Shown: piece by piece, positions 1 through 7,518 of the stretch
Position numbering within the stretch: position 1 is the stretch's first letter
Layout of the letters: every line of letters starts with the position of its first letter
From: CAZMUQ01 sp964569845
GTDB taxonomy: Archaea; Thermoproteota; Bathyarchaeia; Hecatellales; Hecatellaceae
Direction: 5' to 3'
Assembly: GCA_964569845.1 (NCBI GenBank)
Contig: CAZMUQ010000016.1
Location: 1-22,449, forward strand
Length of the DNA: 22,449 nucleotides
Position numbers and translations under genes: made by a program
The notes under the pieces: generated by a model
Database searches by the model: none
The model's input: only the letters and a program-made list of their open reading frames with translations
Told to the model about the DNA's origin: nothing

Positions 1-368
1 ATTCTCTCTATGTTTAAATGTTTAAGTTTAAGTAGTTTTCTAATACTTCTTACATCCCGAAGATTAATATTTTTCCAAGATATTTTACCTTGAAGAACAT
101 CCTGCACCCTAATTTTTCTTTCCTCAACAATTCTTTGAAAAACCTCCTTACATGTTTCGATATACATATCATTTGGAGATTTTTGAGGTGAAGTTTCAAA
201 CGCGATTCCATCATCCTTAAAATGAAAAACGTAGATTGTATCATCAGTAATATTTAAAGTTACACTTCTACCTTTATACTTGTCAAAAACTTTCTTGATT
301 TCAGGTATAAGAATATATTTTTCATTAAACTTTTTAACAGCTTTACCCAAGACTTCACTAAAAGACAT
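1..368 (-). CDS. SCP2-like (sterol carrier) domain protein, cut off by the window edge
   Basis: An open frame runs leftward from an ATG at 366-368 for 122 codons without a stop and leaves the window, so the C-terminus is missing. It begins MSFSEVLGKAVKKF. A beta-rich segment follows (VTLNITDDTIYVFHF at about residues 36-50), then a segment with NDMYIETCKEVFQRI, then VQDVLQGKI. This order resembles the small SCP2-like lipid-binding fold, where a beta sheet is followed by a D-x-x-I strand, a helix and a 'G-K-I' strand. The family assignment is by eye from that pattern only. No upstream in-frame start exists because a stop lies at 393-395. It sits 36 bases after the radical SAM gene on the same strand and is probably co-transcribed. 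No convincing SD is visible. A generic ligand-binding or unknown protein remains possible. Confidence 0.5.
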   Translation of the reverse strand, partial: MSFSEVLGKAVKKFNEKYILIPEIKKVFDKYKGRSVTLNITDDTIYVFHFKDDGIAFETSPQKSPNDMYIETCKEVFQRIVEERKIRVQDVLQGKISWKNINLRDVRSIRKLLKLKHLNIER

Positions 369-404
369 CTTAGAATATTTAGCTTCAAAACCTTAAAATA
401 AGGT

Positions 405-1286
405 TTACGTTAAAATTGTTTGACCTTGAAGATAAGCTGAGCCATCACAAATAGAAGTGTTAAGCTGCGGAAAACCTTCCCTACAGGAGGAAAAATTTAG
501 CCCCTCATTTAAAACTATACTTCTAAGCTTACTAATAATTTTAAGTCTAAAATCATCTGGAAGATACTTATAACCTGCAATTCGTTTTCCATTTCTGTAA
601 ATATTTTCCAATTTTTCAGCAAGTTGAGGATTAACTTTTCTAAGTTTAATAAAAAAACCTTTAACAGGTTTAAGTGTTGAAACCACTATATGTTTAACTC
701 CAACGCTTTTTAAGGTTAAAATAAGCTTTCTAAAATCATTTTCATCATCATTTACCCATGGAATTATGGGGTCAACTCTTGCAATAACAGGTAAACCTTT
801 TTTAGCTGTAAACTCTAAAGCTTTAATTCTTTTTTCTGGTGGAGGTGTGTAGGGTTCAAAAGTTTTGGCTAAATCTTCTTTAAGAGTTGTTATTGTAACT
901 GACACTACACTTCTAGTTTTTACTAGAATATCTAAATCCCTAAGAAACAAATCAGATTTTGTAACAATAAGTACTGGGAACTCATGTTTAGCTAAAATTT
1001 TTAAACACTTCCTAGTTAAACCTAAATCCTTTTCTATTGGTTGGTAGGGGTCTGTTGAATCACTTAACATAACATAAAGCTTAGGTTTAGTTTTTTCAGC
1101 TATCTTTTCTAGGATTTCTGGAAGGTTTATTCTAGGCTTAATTGGACCGTTAAAAGATGGAAACTTCACAGCATAACAGTATAAGCATCCATGCATACAT
1201 CTTCCAAGATAAGGGTTTAGGTTATATTTTGGTGGACATGTACAATAAGCTTTTCTCACAAGATTGAATCTTGGGAGACTTTTCAA
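405..1286 (-). CDS. Radical SAM protein, spore photoproduct lyase (SPL)-like family
   Basis: A 293-residue radical SAM enzyme. The [4Fe-4S]/SAM-binding motif is C30-x3-C34-x2-C37 (GRCMHGCLYCY), preceded by an extra C15-T-C17 pair. The DPYQPIE segment near residue 80 and the RVDPIIPW segment near residue 170 are typical of the SPL-like radical SAM family found in many archaea and bacteria. True SPL repairs a UV thymine dimer in spores. Most archaeal members have no proven substrate, so the reaction is unknown here. The protein is soluble, with no membrane segment. The start is TTG at 1284-1286, 6 bases after the XPF-like nuclease stop, so the two are almost certainly co-translated. A GTG at 1257-1259 is an alternative start. 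A 9-bp inverted repeat (1260-1268/1282-1290) covers the TTG. The link to DNA repair comes from its neighbour and is inference. Confidence 0.85.
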   Translation of the reverse strand: MKSLPRFNLVRKAYCTCPPKYNLNPYLGRCMHGCLYCYAVKFPSFNGPIKPRINLPEILEKIAEKTKPKLYVMLSDSTDPYQPIEKDLGLTRKCLKILAKHEFPVLIVTKSDLFLRDLDILVKTRSVVSVTITTLKEDLAKTFEPYTPPPEKRIKALEFTAKKGLPVIARVDPIIPWVNDDENDFRKLILTLKSVGVKHIVVSTLKPVKGFFIKLRKVNPQLAEKLENIYRNGKRIAGYKYLPDDFRLKIISKLRSIVLNEGLNFSSCREGFPQLNTSICDGSAYLQGQTILT

Positions 1287-1292
1287 TCTTTT

Positions 1293-1988
1293 CTAGCTCT
1301 CCTCTAAAATCTTTTGCTTAGTTAAGTCTTGTTTTAAGGGATTATAGGGTAAATCTAGAAGTTTACAAATTTTCTCAGCTTTTCTTTCACTAAAACCTTC
1401 AATAAACATTAAATCCTTTTTTGATGCTGAAAAAACAGCTCTAACAGTTTTAAATTTTTTAAGCATCCTATCTGCAAGCTTTAAGCCTACTCCTGGAAGG
1501 GATGATACAACATACAACTGAAAATCAGTTAAACCTCTAATTTTTCTTCTCTCCCTTATAATAGGCTCAATTCTCCCTTTTACTTTTAACATTTGATTTA
1601 AGATTGTGATTAAAAGTTCAGCTGTTTGCTTTACATTTAAAGTATAAAACACATGTATACCTTGATTAAGGCAGATTGACGCTAATGCACCCCATAAAGC
1701 CTTAGGATTAGGGAATTCTTCTACTACAGCTTGAAAATCACCTTCAACAATCAGTACAGGTTTTTGGTATACTTCCTTAAGCCTTAAAAGCTGATTAAAA
1801 AGCCTACCAGATGTTAAAGAATGTATAAAGTCGTGAACATTTTTACGTTCAACACCACATTCTCCAGGTAGGATGTAATCTCCAATAGTAAGATTTTGGT
1901 AGATAACCTTAACATTCATTCCCTCTAAAATTGATGGTATACCTGAATTTTTCTCTCTATAATCGGCAAAAATTTTAGCAATAATCAA
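1293..1988 (-). CDS. xpf: XPF/Mus81-type structure-specific endonuclease, short archaeal form without helicase
   Basis: A 231-residue ERCC4-type nuclease that cuts branched DNA (3' flaps, nicked forks) next to junctions. The catalytic core is visible: D9 in FADYRE, GDY at 36-38, then the metal-binding V-E47-R48-K49-x3-D53 signature. A C-terminal (HhH)2 DNA-binding region follows, with LPGVGLKLADRML at about 164-176 and IEGFSERKAEKI at about 196-207. The length matches the helicase-less XPF of Crenarchaeota and relatives, not the roughly 750-residue euryarchaeal Hef. In Sulfolobus this form acts with PCNA through a C-terminal PIP box, but the tail here (DLTKQKILEES) has no clear one. The start is TTG (1986-1988) behind a weak SD-like GGTTAG. 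It is the first gene of an operon with the radical SAM protein. A likely promoter or fus terminator lies just upstream at 2001-2030. Confidence 0.9.
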   Translation of the reverse strand: MIIAKIFADYREKNSGIPSILEGMNVKVIYQNLTIGDYILPGECGVERKNVHDFIHSLTSGRLFNQLLRLKEVYQKPVLIVEGDFQAVVEEFPNPKALWGALASICLNQGIHVFYTLNVKQTAELLITILNQMLKVKGRIEPIIRERRKIRGLTDFQLYVVSSLPGVGLKLADRMLKKFKTVRAVFSASKKDLMFIEGFSERKAEKICKLLDLPYNPLKQDLTKQKILEES

Positions 1989-2001
1989 CCCTAACTAACC
2001 T

Positions 2002-2030
2002 AAAAATATTAAGTTTAAGGTTTAACTTAA
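2002..2030 (-). terminator. Hairpin plus T-run after EF-2 gene
   Basis: Read on the minus strand, TTAAGTT (2030-2024), an 8-base loop and AACTTAA (2015-2009) form a 7-bp stem. It is followed at once by TATTTTTA (2008-2001), and the whole lies 34 bases after the EF-2 stop. This looks like an intrinsic-type terminator. The same AT-rich stretch is also the only place for a TATA element of the xpf gene, so it may do both jobs. Confidence 0.4.
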
Positions 2031-2063
2031 ATTAGAAGGTTAAGATTAAGATTTAGTAGTTTG

Positions 2064-4253
2064 CTATCTTTCTATAAAATCTTCTATTGATGGCGGTTCT
2101 GGAGGTAAACCTTTACGTTTCCTAATTTCTCTTATAAGAGAGTCAACCATTGATGACGGTACAGGTTCCCATTTATAAAACTCTGTACCCCAAAAAGCTC
2201 TTCCAGCTGTAGCGCTTCTCATAGCCTCCGAAAGATCAAAAGTTTCAGCTGTAGGTATTTCTCCAACAATATACATTATATGCTCTTTTTGTTCAAGTGA
2301 AATAATTTTTCCTCTACGTCCAACAATAATCTTTGTTACATTTCCCACCTGGTCAGGTGGAACCTTAACATTAACCTTTAAAATTGGTTCAAGTAGGGTT
2401 GGGTTTGCAGATAAAAAGCTTGCATAAAGTGACCTACGAGTTGCAGGCATTATTTGAGCTGGACCTGTATGAACAGGGTCTTCATGGATTTGTGCATCAA
2501 CAAGTTTAACTTTAACTCCTCTAATTACCTCATAAGCTAATGGTCCTTCATCAATACTCCAGTTAAAAGCTGAAATTATGGAATCTTTTACAACATCAAG
2601 TCTTTGAATACCCTTAGTTACATCTGTAAGGATATTGCAGTGTTCACTTACCCTCCAAACACCTCTAGCTTCATCAGCATCCCAACCATGCTCTCTTAAA
2701 ATTTTAGCTACAACATGATGGGGAGTGTAATCTGTAATTTCACCTTTACGTATAAGCTCAATTATTTCAGGCTCTAAAGGTTCAACCTTAACATAAATTC
2801 TGTTATGCTTATTTGGAGATTTACCCTCAAAAACTTGGCCTTCTCTTCTTACAGTTTCCCTGTAAAGAACTATAGGTTTAGATGTTATAATTTCAAGTCC
2901 TGCTTTCTGAATCCATGTTGTAGCAATTTCTAGGTGAAGTTGACCCATACCAGATATAAGGTATTCTCCTGTTTCCTCGTTAATTTTTATAACAAGGTTA
3001 GGGTCTTCAATTGAAAGCTTCCTAAGAAAATCTACAAGTTTTGGTAAATCTCGGCTAAATTTAGGCTCAATAGCGATAGTTACAACTGGTTCACTAACAT
3101 ATTGAAGCTGCTCAAAGGGAGCAATATCTTTAATAGATGCTATTGTTTCTCCTGCTCTAGCCTTATCTAAACCCAAAAGTGCAGGAATATTTCCACATGG
3201 AAGTATACCTACAACATCTCTAAACTGCCCCATGTAAATACATACTTCCTGTATTCTTCCGGAATCTCTTGCACCAATAAGGTATACAGTATCACCTGTT
3301 TCAACAGTCCCTGAGAAAAGTCTACCTGTTGCAACAACACCTGCTTGAGGATCAACAACAACATTTGTAATACACATAACAGCGGGACCATTACGGTCAC
3401 AATTTAACATTGCTTGCCCAGCATCACTTTCAAGGTTTCCACGCCAAATTTTAGGTATCCTATATTTTTGAGCTATATGAGGTGGAGGAATATGCTTGAT
3501 AATCATTTCAAGAACAGCTTCATGTAAAGGTGCGGCTTCAACAAGGTCTTTAACATTACCATGTTCATATGCTGAAACAACATCAGAAAATCTTATTCCT
3601 TTTTCTTGAGCTATAGTTGTTGTAAATCCCCATCTATCTTTAGCTGAACCAAAAGCTACTGTTCCCTCTACAGGGTTAACTTTCCATTTATCTCTAAACT
3701 GAGGTTCAGCGTAAAGCTCTATTAGGTTGTTAAACTCCCTAATAATTCTTAAAAGTTTATCTTGAACCTCTTTTGGTGATAATCTAAGTTCTTTTATAAG
3801 CCTATCAATTTTGTTGATAAATAAGGTTGGTCTTACCCTTTCCTCCAACGCTTGCCTTGTAACAGTTTCAGTTTGAACCATAACTTCTTCAACAGCATCA
3901 ACTACAACTACGCAACCATCAATAGCCCTAAGAGACCTGGTAACTCTACCTGAAAAATCTACGTGGCCTGGTGTATCTATAAGGTTTATCACGTAAGGTT
4001 TACCATTAATTTCATAGTAAAGGCTTATGTTTGCAGCTTTAATAGTCATCTGTCTTTTTTGTTCTTCTTCAAGGTAATCTAAAGCTAAAGCTGTACCTGC
4101 AACTGAAGGTGAAAGTAAACCTGCAGCTGAAAGTAGTGAATCTGTAAGAGTTGTTTTACCATGGTCTACATGAGCAATAATCCCAGCATTCCTAATCTGG
4201 TCTAAGTTTTGAACGATTTTCAGTATTTCAGCTGTAGTTTTAAACTTTGGCAT
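2064..4253 (-). CDS. fusA: Translation elongation factor 2 (aEF-2)
   Basis: A 729-residue GTPase that moves tRNA and mRNA through the ribosome. N-terminal G-domain motifs are all present: P-loop AHVDHGKT (about 28-35), DTPGHVDF (switch II) and NKID. The downstream domains are complete, and the length is usual for archaeal EF-2. Domain IV holds the diphthamide-site loop HEDPVHTGPAQ. The modified residue should be H595, which is retained, so diphthamide formation is expected. The residue after it is T, where many homologues have R. The start is ATG (4251-4253) with GAGGGT about 9 bases upstream. It stands alone: a TATA-like box sits at 4302-4309 and a possible terminator at 2001-2030. The gene order hxlB-fus-xpf is all leftward, but the spacings (128 and 75 bases) suggest separate transcripts. 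Confidence 0.98.
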   Translation of the reverse strand: MPKFKTTAEILKIVQNLDQIRNAGIIAHVDHGKTTLTDSLLSAAGLLSPSVAGTALALDYLEEEQKRQMTIKAANISLYYEINGKPYVINLIDTPGHVDFSGRVTRSLRAIDGCVVVVDAVEEVMVQTETVTRQALEERVRPTLFINKIDRLIKELRLSPKEVQDKLLRIIREFNNLIELYAEPQFRDKWKVNPVEGTVAFGSAKDRWGFTTTIAQEKGIRFSDVVSAYEHGNVKDLVEAAPLHEAVLEMIIKHIPPPHIAQKYRIPKIWRGNLESDAGQAMLNCDRNGPAVMCITNVVVDPQAGVVATGRLFSGTVETGDTVYLIGARDSGRIQEVCIYMGQFRDVVGILPCGNIPALLGLDKARAGETIASIKDIAPFEQLQYVSEPVVTIAIEPKFSRDLPKLVDFLRKLSIEDPNLVIKINEETGEYLISGMGQLHLEIATTWIQKAGLEIITSKPIVLYRETVRREGQVFEGKSPNKHNRIYVKVEPLEPEIIELIRKGEITDYTPHHVVAKILREHGWDADEARGVWRVSEHCNILTDVTKGIQRLDVVKDSIISAFNWSIDEGPLAYEVIRGVKVKLVDAQIHEDPVHTGPAQIMPATRRSLYASFLSANPTLLEPILKVNVKVPPDQVGNVTKIIVGRRGKIISLEQKEHIMYIVGEIPTAETFDLSEAMRSATAGRAFWGTEFYKWEPVPSSMVDSLIREIRKRKGLPPEPPSIEDFIER

Positions 4254-4301
4254 AACCGTAAACCCTCAAACCTTTTACAGCTTAAAAACATTAAAACAAT
4301 T

Positions 4302-4309
4302 ATTTAAAG
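4302..4309 (-). promoter_or_regulatory. TATA box of the EF-2 gene
   Basis: The minus strand reads CTTTAAATA at this place, about 50 bases before the EF-2 ATG, in a 128-base gap. The position predicts a transcript start near 4280 and a leader of about 25 bases that keeps the GAGGGT SD. It is flanked by an inverted TTTACAG/CTGTAAA pair (4274-4280 and 4326-4332). Assigned by pattern and spacing only. Confidence 0.45.
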
Positions 4310-4381
4310 AATTTGCTACTTAAAACTGTAAATCTGGGAGTTTAACTTATTTGAGTTAGGTTCTATTTAAACTTAACTAAG

Positions 4382-4990
4382 CTATTCTATGGTTGCATGC
4401 CTTTTTTTCAGCTCTTCCTCAGTTTTTCCTAGTCTATGCATAAGTTCAACTATTAACGCATCAAAAAATATTGAAGCTGCAGCTTCAAAAAGTGTTCCTA
4501 GGGGGGCTAAAGGCTCATGAACTCCTAAAATTTGCCTTGAAAAATAATCTTTTTTACCTGCAACCTTAGTTCTCCCATAAATAACTACAGTATGGTCTGA
4601 GCATCTTCCAAGGGGTGAACGTGGGTAAGATGTTATTGCTACAACTTTAGCTTTAACCTTTTTAGCTATTTTTGCAGCTGTAACGACTGTTGTTGTTGTA
4701 CCTGAACCTGAAATTGCAAGTAAAATATCATCTTCCTCAACAGCGGGTGTTATTGTTTCACCTATAACATGAACATTAAAGTTTAGATGCATAAGCCTCA
4801 TAGCAAAAGCTCTACCAACAAGCCCACTTCTACCTGCACCAATAACAAGAATTTTTTTACCTCTATTTTTAGCCTCTAAAAGAATTTCTACAAGCTTAGA
4901 TACTTGTTTTTCATCTATGTTTTTTAGCGATTTTGATAAGGATTCAACTATTTCATCAACAGCTTTTTGAAGATACTCCAGCCTACTCAA
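4382..4990 (-). CDS. hxlB: 6-phospho-3-hexuloisomerase (SIS domain)
   Basis: A 202-residue SIS-fold sugar-phosphate isomerase. It interconverts D-arabino-hex-3-ulose 6-phosphate and fructose 6-phosphate, the second step of the ribulose monophosphate route. In archaea this route is used to make pentose phosphates by releasing formaldehyde, or to fix formaldehyde. Visible marks are the SIS core ILVIGAGRSGLVGRAFAMRL (about 47-66), the LLAISGSGTTTTVV phosphate loop (about 90-103), PLAPLGTLFEAAASIFFDA, and the C-terminal RHATIE, close to the RHANIE ending typical of this family. The start is TTG at 4988-4990, and a weak AAAGG lies upstream. It is separated from ecfT by 94 bases. The partner synthase hxlA (Hps) is not in the window. 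A different SIS isomerase is unlikely given the C-terminal signature. Confidence 0.9.
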   Translation of the reverse strand: MSRLEYLQKAVDEIVESLSKSLKNIDEKQVSKLVEILLEAKNRGKKILVIGAGRSGLVGRAFAMRLMHLNFNVHVIGETITPAVEEDDILLAISGSGTTTTVVTAAKIAKKVKAKVVAITSYPRSPLGRCSDHTVVIYGRTKVAGKKDYFSRQILGVHEPLAPLGTLFEAAASIFFDALIVELMHRLGKTEEELKKRHATIE

Positions 4991-5030
4991 CAGCCTTTAA
5001 ACACCTATTAGGAAGATAGGAACTGGAAAA

Positions 5031-5041
5031 TTTAAAATAGT
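5031..5041 (-). promoter_or_regulatory. Possible TATA box of hxlB
   Basis: The minus strand reads CTATTTTAAATTTT here, 41-51 bases before the hxlB TTG. This gives a leader of about 20 bases. The region is AT-rich throughout, so the call rests on spacing alone. Confidence 0.35.
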
Positions 5042-5066
5042 TGCCTTTAAGCTAGTTTAATAACCT

Positions 5067-5072
5067 AAAAAA
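5067..5072 (-). terminator. T6 run after ecfT
   Basis: A run of six T on the minus strand lies 12-17 bases past the ecfT stop, with no hairpin before it. Archaeal RNA polymerase can terminate at such T-runs. It marks a likely end of the long leftward transcript. Confidence 0.35.
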
Positions 5073-5084
5073 TTAACCCTATTT

Positions 5085-5825
5085 TTATACGTAGAAGGTT
5101 AAAGCTAAAACCAAAATTACTCCGCAAATAAGGGTTAAATCCCATTTTCCAACCCTGCTAATATAAATACTTGTTTTAGGCTTTTTTAATCCATAACACC
5201 TTGTTTCAAGGGTTTCAGCAACCTCAAAGCTTTTCCTAATAGCTTTAACCATTAAAGGTGTAAGCATAGAGGCCATTTTCCTTATTCTTAAAATTATACT
5301 GCCTTTTTCAAGTTCAACTCCTCTTGAACGTTGAGCATCATATACTTCTTGAAATTCGTATGCTAAAATTGGTATAAATCTTAAGGCTATAGTTAAAGTT
5401 AAGCTGAAACTGTATGGGATAAATTTTAGCTGCTGAATTGAGGTTGTAAATGCCTCTGGAGATGTTGAAAGATAGAAAAATGTAAAAGCTGAAACTAAAA
5501 TTATAAATTTTAATGTTAGGGTAGCAGGTTTTTCCATCAGAACTTTTAAACTAAAATATTCCCCTAAAAGATATATGTGCACAACTTCAACAATGAAGAT
5601 TAGAAATATTAGTGTTGTAAAGCTTTTTAGCATTTTTAACCATTCAATTAAAAGTTTACCTAAAAAATTTATCAAAAAAATTAAAAGAAAAAGAAGAATT
5701 AAAACCTTAAAGTTTGAGGTAAATATTGCATATAAACCTATAATTGATGATGTAAGAAACTTTATTCTAGGGTCTAGTTGAAAAAGTGGTGTTTCCTTTT
5801 TTGGTGTTAAAAACCTATAAACCAT
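5085..5825 (-). CDS. ecfT: ECF transporter transmembrane component EcfT (CbiQ family)
   Basis: A membrane coupling protein of an energy-coupling factor importer, about 246 residues. Hydrophobic helices lie near residues 25-55, 68-90, 103-122, 140-157 and 228-246. The cytoplasmic coupling helices carry AQRSRG (about 164-169) and ETRCYG (about 207-212), corresponding to the two arginine-containing motifs by which EcfT contacts the ATPases. The preferred start is ATG at 5823-5825, which overlaps the ecfA2 TGA by one base (TGATG). A TTG one codon earlier is also possible. It closes a run of three transport genes. No substrate-binding S component is encoded here, so the imported vitamin or metal cannot be told. 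Group II ECF systems share one module among several S proteins encoded elsewhere. Confidence 0.88.
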   Translation of the reverse strand: MVYRFLTPKKETPLFQLDPRIKFLTSSIIGLYAIFTSNFKVLILLFLLIFLINFLGKLLIEWLKMLKSFTTLIFLIFIVEVVHIYLLGEYFSLKVLMEKPATLTLKFIILVSAFTFFYLSTSPEAFTTSIQQLKFIPYSFSLTLTIALRFIPILAYEFQEVYDAQRSRGVELEKGSIILRIRKMASMLTPLMVKAIRKSFEVAETLETRCYGLKKPKTSIYISRVGKWDLTLICGVILVLALTFYV

Positions 5826-6655
5826 CAAGGAATTCTTCTTAGCCTCCTAAACCTTTCTATTAAAACCTTTTTTGCTTTATCAACTGTAAAAACATTCTTT
5901 GGAAGATTTAATTCTTCAAGCATAAAAAACAGCTTTACAATTTCAGCTTCTTCAAGATTAACCTTTGAGAGAAGGTTAGGTTTTCCTAATATATCTTCAG
6001 CTTTACCATCAGCGATAATCCTGCCTTTAGACATTAAAACTACTCTGCAATCTAATTCTGTGATAAAATCTGTGTCGTGGGTTGCAATAATAACTGTTTT
6101 ATCTTCGGAAGCTACTCTTTTTATAATTTCTTGAAGCTTTAATTTTTCATCGTAATCTTGTCCTAGTATAGGTTCATCTAAAGCAAGGTACTTAGGGTTC
6201 CATGCAAGAACACATGCCAATGCTAATCTTCTTTTTTCACCTTCACTAAGCTTAAAGGGTGTAGAAGCTTTAAACTTCTCAAGGTTTAAAAGTTTTAAAA
6301 CTTCTTCAACTCTTTCAGCTATAAGATTCTTAGGGTAATTAAAGTTTTTTAGACTATAAGCAACTTCTTCCCAAACAGTTTCACAAAAAAACTGGTTTTC
6401 AGGATTTTGAAAAACTATTCCAACTTTTTTTGAAAGCTCAGCCACACTTACCTTTCTAGTATCTAAATTATCAACAAGAATTTTACCTTTAGATGGCTTT
6501 AAAAGACCATTTAAATGTTTAATAAGGGTTGTTTTTCCAGCTCCATTCTCACCCATGATAGCTAAAACTTCTCCTTCTCTAATTTCCAAGTTAACATTGG
6601 TTAAAGCCTGAATACCTGTAGGATATTGGAAGTAAACATTTTCCAGTTTAATCAA
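5825..6655 (-). CDS. ecfA2: ECF transporter ATP-binding protein EcfA (second copy)
   Basis: A 276-residue ABC ATPase. Walker A is GENGAGKT (35-42), the Q-loop glutamine is Q83, the signature is LSEGEKRRLALA (136-147), Walker B is YLALDE (156-161) and the switch histidine is H193 in ATHD. The C-terminal about 60 residues form the extra domain seen in EcfA proteins. It pairs with the neighbouring ATPase as a heterodimer and drives EcfT. The start is TTG (6653-6655) overlapping the TGA of ecfA1 as TTGA. GGAGG lies 8 bases before it, inside the end of ecfA1, so the start is well supported. The signature has E in place of the usual second G of LSGGQ, which is tolerated in this family. Confidence 0.9.
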   Translation of the reverse strand: MIKLENVYFQYPTGIQALTNVNLEIREGEVLAIMGENGAGKTTLIKHLNGLLKPSKGKILVDNLDTRKVSVAELSKKVGIVFQNPENQFFCETVWEEVAYSLKNFNYPKNLIAERVEEVLKLLNLEKFKASTPFKLSEGEKRRLALACVLAWNPKYLALDEPILGQDYDEKLKLQEIIKRVASEDKTVIIATHDTDFITELDCRVVLMSKGRIIADGKAEDILGKPNLLSKVNLEEAEIVKLFFMLEELNLPKNVFTVDKAKKVLIERFRRLRRIP

Positions 6656-7518
6656 CTTATAATCCTCCTTAACCTACCAGCTAACTCTTCAACAGTTAGG
6701 GATATAGGATAGTTGAGCAAGCCCTCCTCAACCAATTCTTGATGAAGCTTTATAATTTTAGGGATGTTTAAACCTATGTTTGTAAGCTCTTTCTTAGAAA
6801 AAATTCTTCTAGGATTATCATCAGCAATTATTCTTCCATCTTTACTTACAATTAAAACTCTGTTTACATAGTTAAGAAGAAGGTTAAGTTTATGTTCAAC
6901 AATAATTACTGTAATCCTAAATTTCCTGTTAATTTCAACTAAGGTATTAATTAAACTCTTAGCTGAAAACGAATCTAAAAGAGATGTAGGTTCATCAAGA
7001 ACAAGAATCTTAGGAGTCATAGCTAAAGTACAAGCTAAAACAACTTTTTGTTTTTCGCCTGCTGAAAGCTCCTTAAGACTTCTTTCTCTTAAATCTTTTA
7101 AGTTTAAAAGGTTTAAAACCCAATTAATCCTGTGCTTAATTTCATCCAAAGGTAAACCTAAATTAGTAACTCCAAAAGCAATTTCACCTTCAACAGTAAA
7201 GGAGAAAAGTTGACTTTCAGGATTTTGCCCAACAAAACCAACGTGCTGAGCAATTTCTCTAACAGAATGTTTACTTACATCTAAACCTGCAACTTCAACT
7301 TTACCTTCAAATTTTCCACCATAAAAATGGGGTATCAAACCAACTAAACATCTACATAAAGTTGTTTTACCACAACCAGATGGTCCACAAATTAAGATAA
7401 ATTCTCCCTTTCTAACTTTAAAATACACGTTGTCTAGGGTTGGTTTAATGTTTCCAGGATAGGTATAGGTTAAACCTTTAACTTTTACAACTTCCTCCTC
7501 CAGGTTTAAACTACTCAT
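6652..7518 (-). CDS. ecfA1: ECF transporter ATP-binding protein EcfA (first copy)
   Basis: A 288-residue ABC ATPase. Walker A is GPSGCGKT (45-52), the Q-loop glutamine is Q98 in GQNPESQLF, the signature is LSAGEKQKVVLA (151-162), Walker B is ILVLDE (171-176) and the switch histidine is H209 in VEHK. It differs clearly from the next ATPase, as expected for an asymmetric EcfA/EcfA' pair. The start is ATG (7516-7518) with GGAG 9 bases upstream. The gene overlaps the end of the DHH gene by 8 bases and the next ATPase by 4 bases, so the DHH-EcfA-EcfA-EcfT run is translationally coupled. Which copy corresponds to A or A' of model systems cannot be decided here. Confidence 0.9.
   Translation of the reverse strand: MSSLNLEEEVVKVKGLTYTYPGNIKPTLDNVYFKVRKGEFILICGPSGCGKTTLCRCLVGLIPHFYGGKFEGKVEVAGLDVSKHSVREIAQHVGFVGQNPESQLFSFTVEGEIAFGVTNLGLPLDEIKHRINWVLNLLNLKDLRERSLKELSAGEKQKVVLACTLAMTPKILVLDEPTSLLDSFSAKSLINTLVEINRKFRITVIIVEHKLNLLLNYVNRVLIVSKDGRIIADDNPRRIFSKKELTNIGLNIPKIIKLHQELVEEGLLNYPISLTVEELAGRLRRIIS

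Noticed and set aside
50..244. 64-codon minus-strand frame at the left edge
   Set aside because: It overlaps a longer edge-crossing frame (1-368) in another phase that has a coherent domain-like protein. The 64-residue product has no family pattern.
2064..4253. EF-2 as a diphthamide-free divergent form
   Set aside because: The diphthamide-site histidine and the surrounding HEDPVH-GPAQ loop are present. Only the residue after the histidine (T) differs from the common R.
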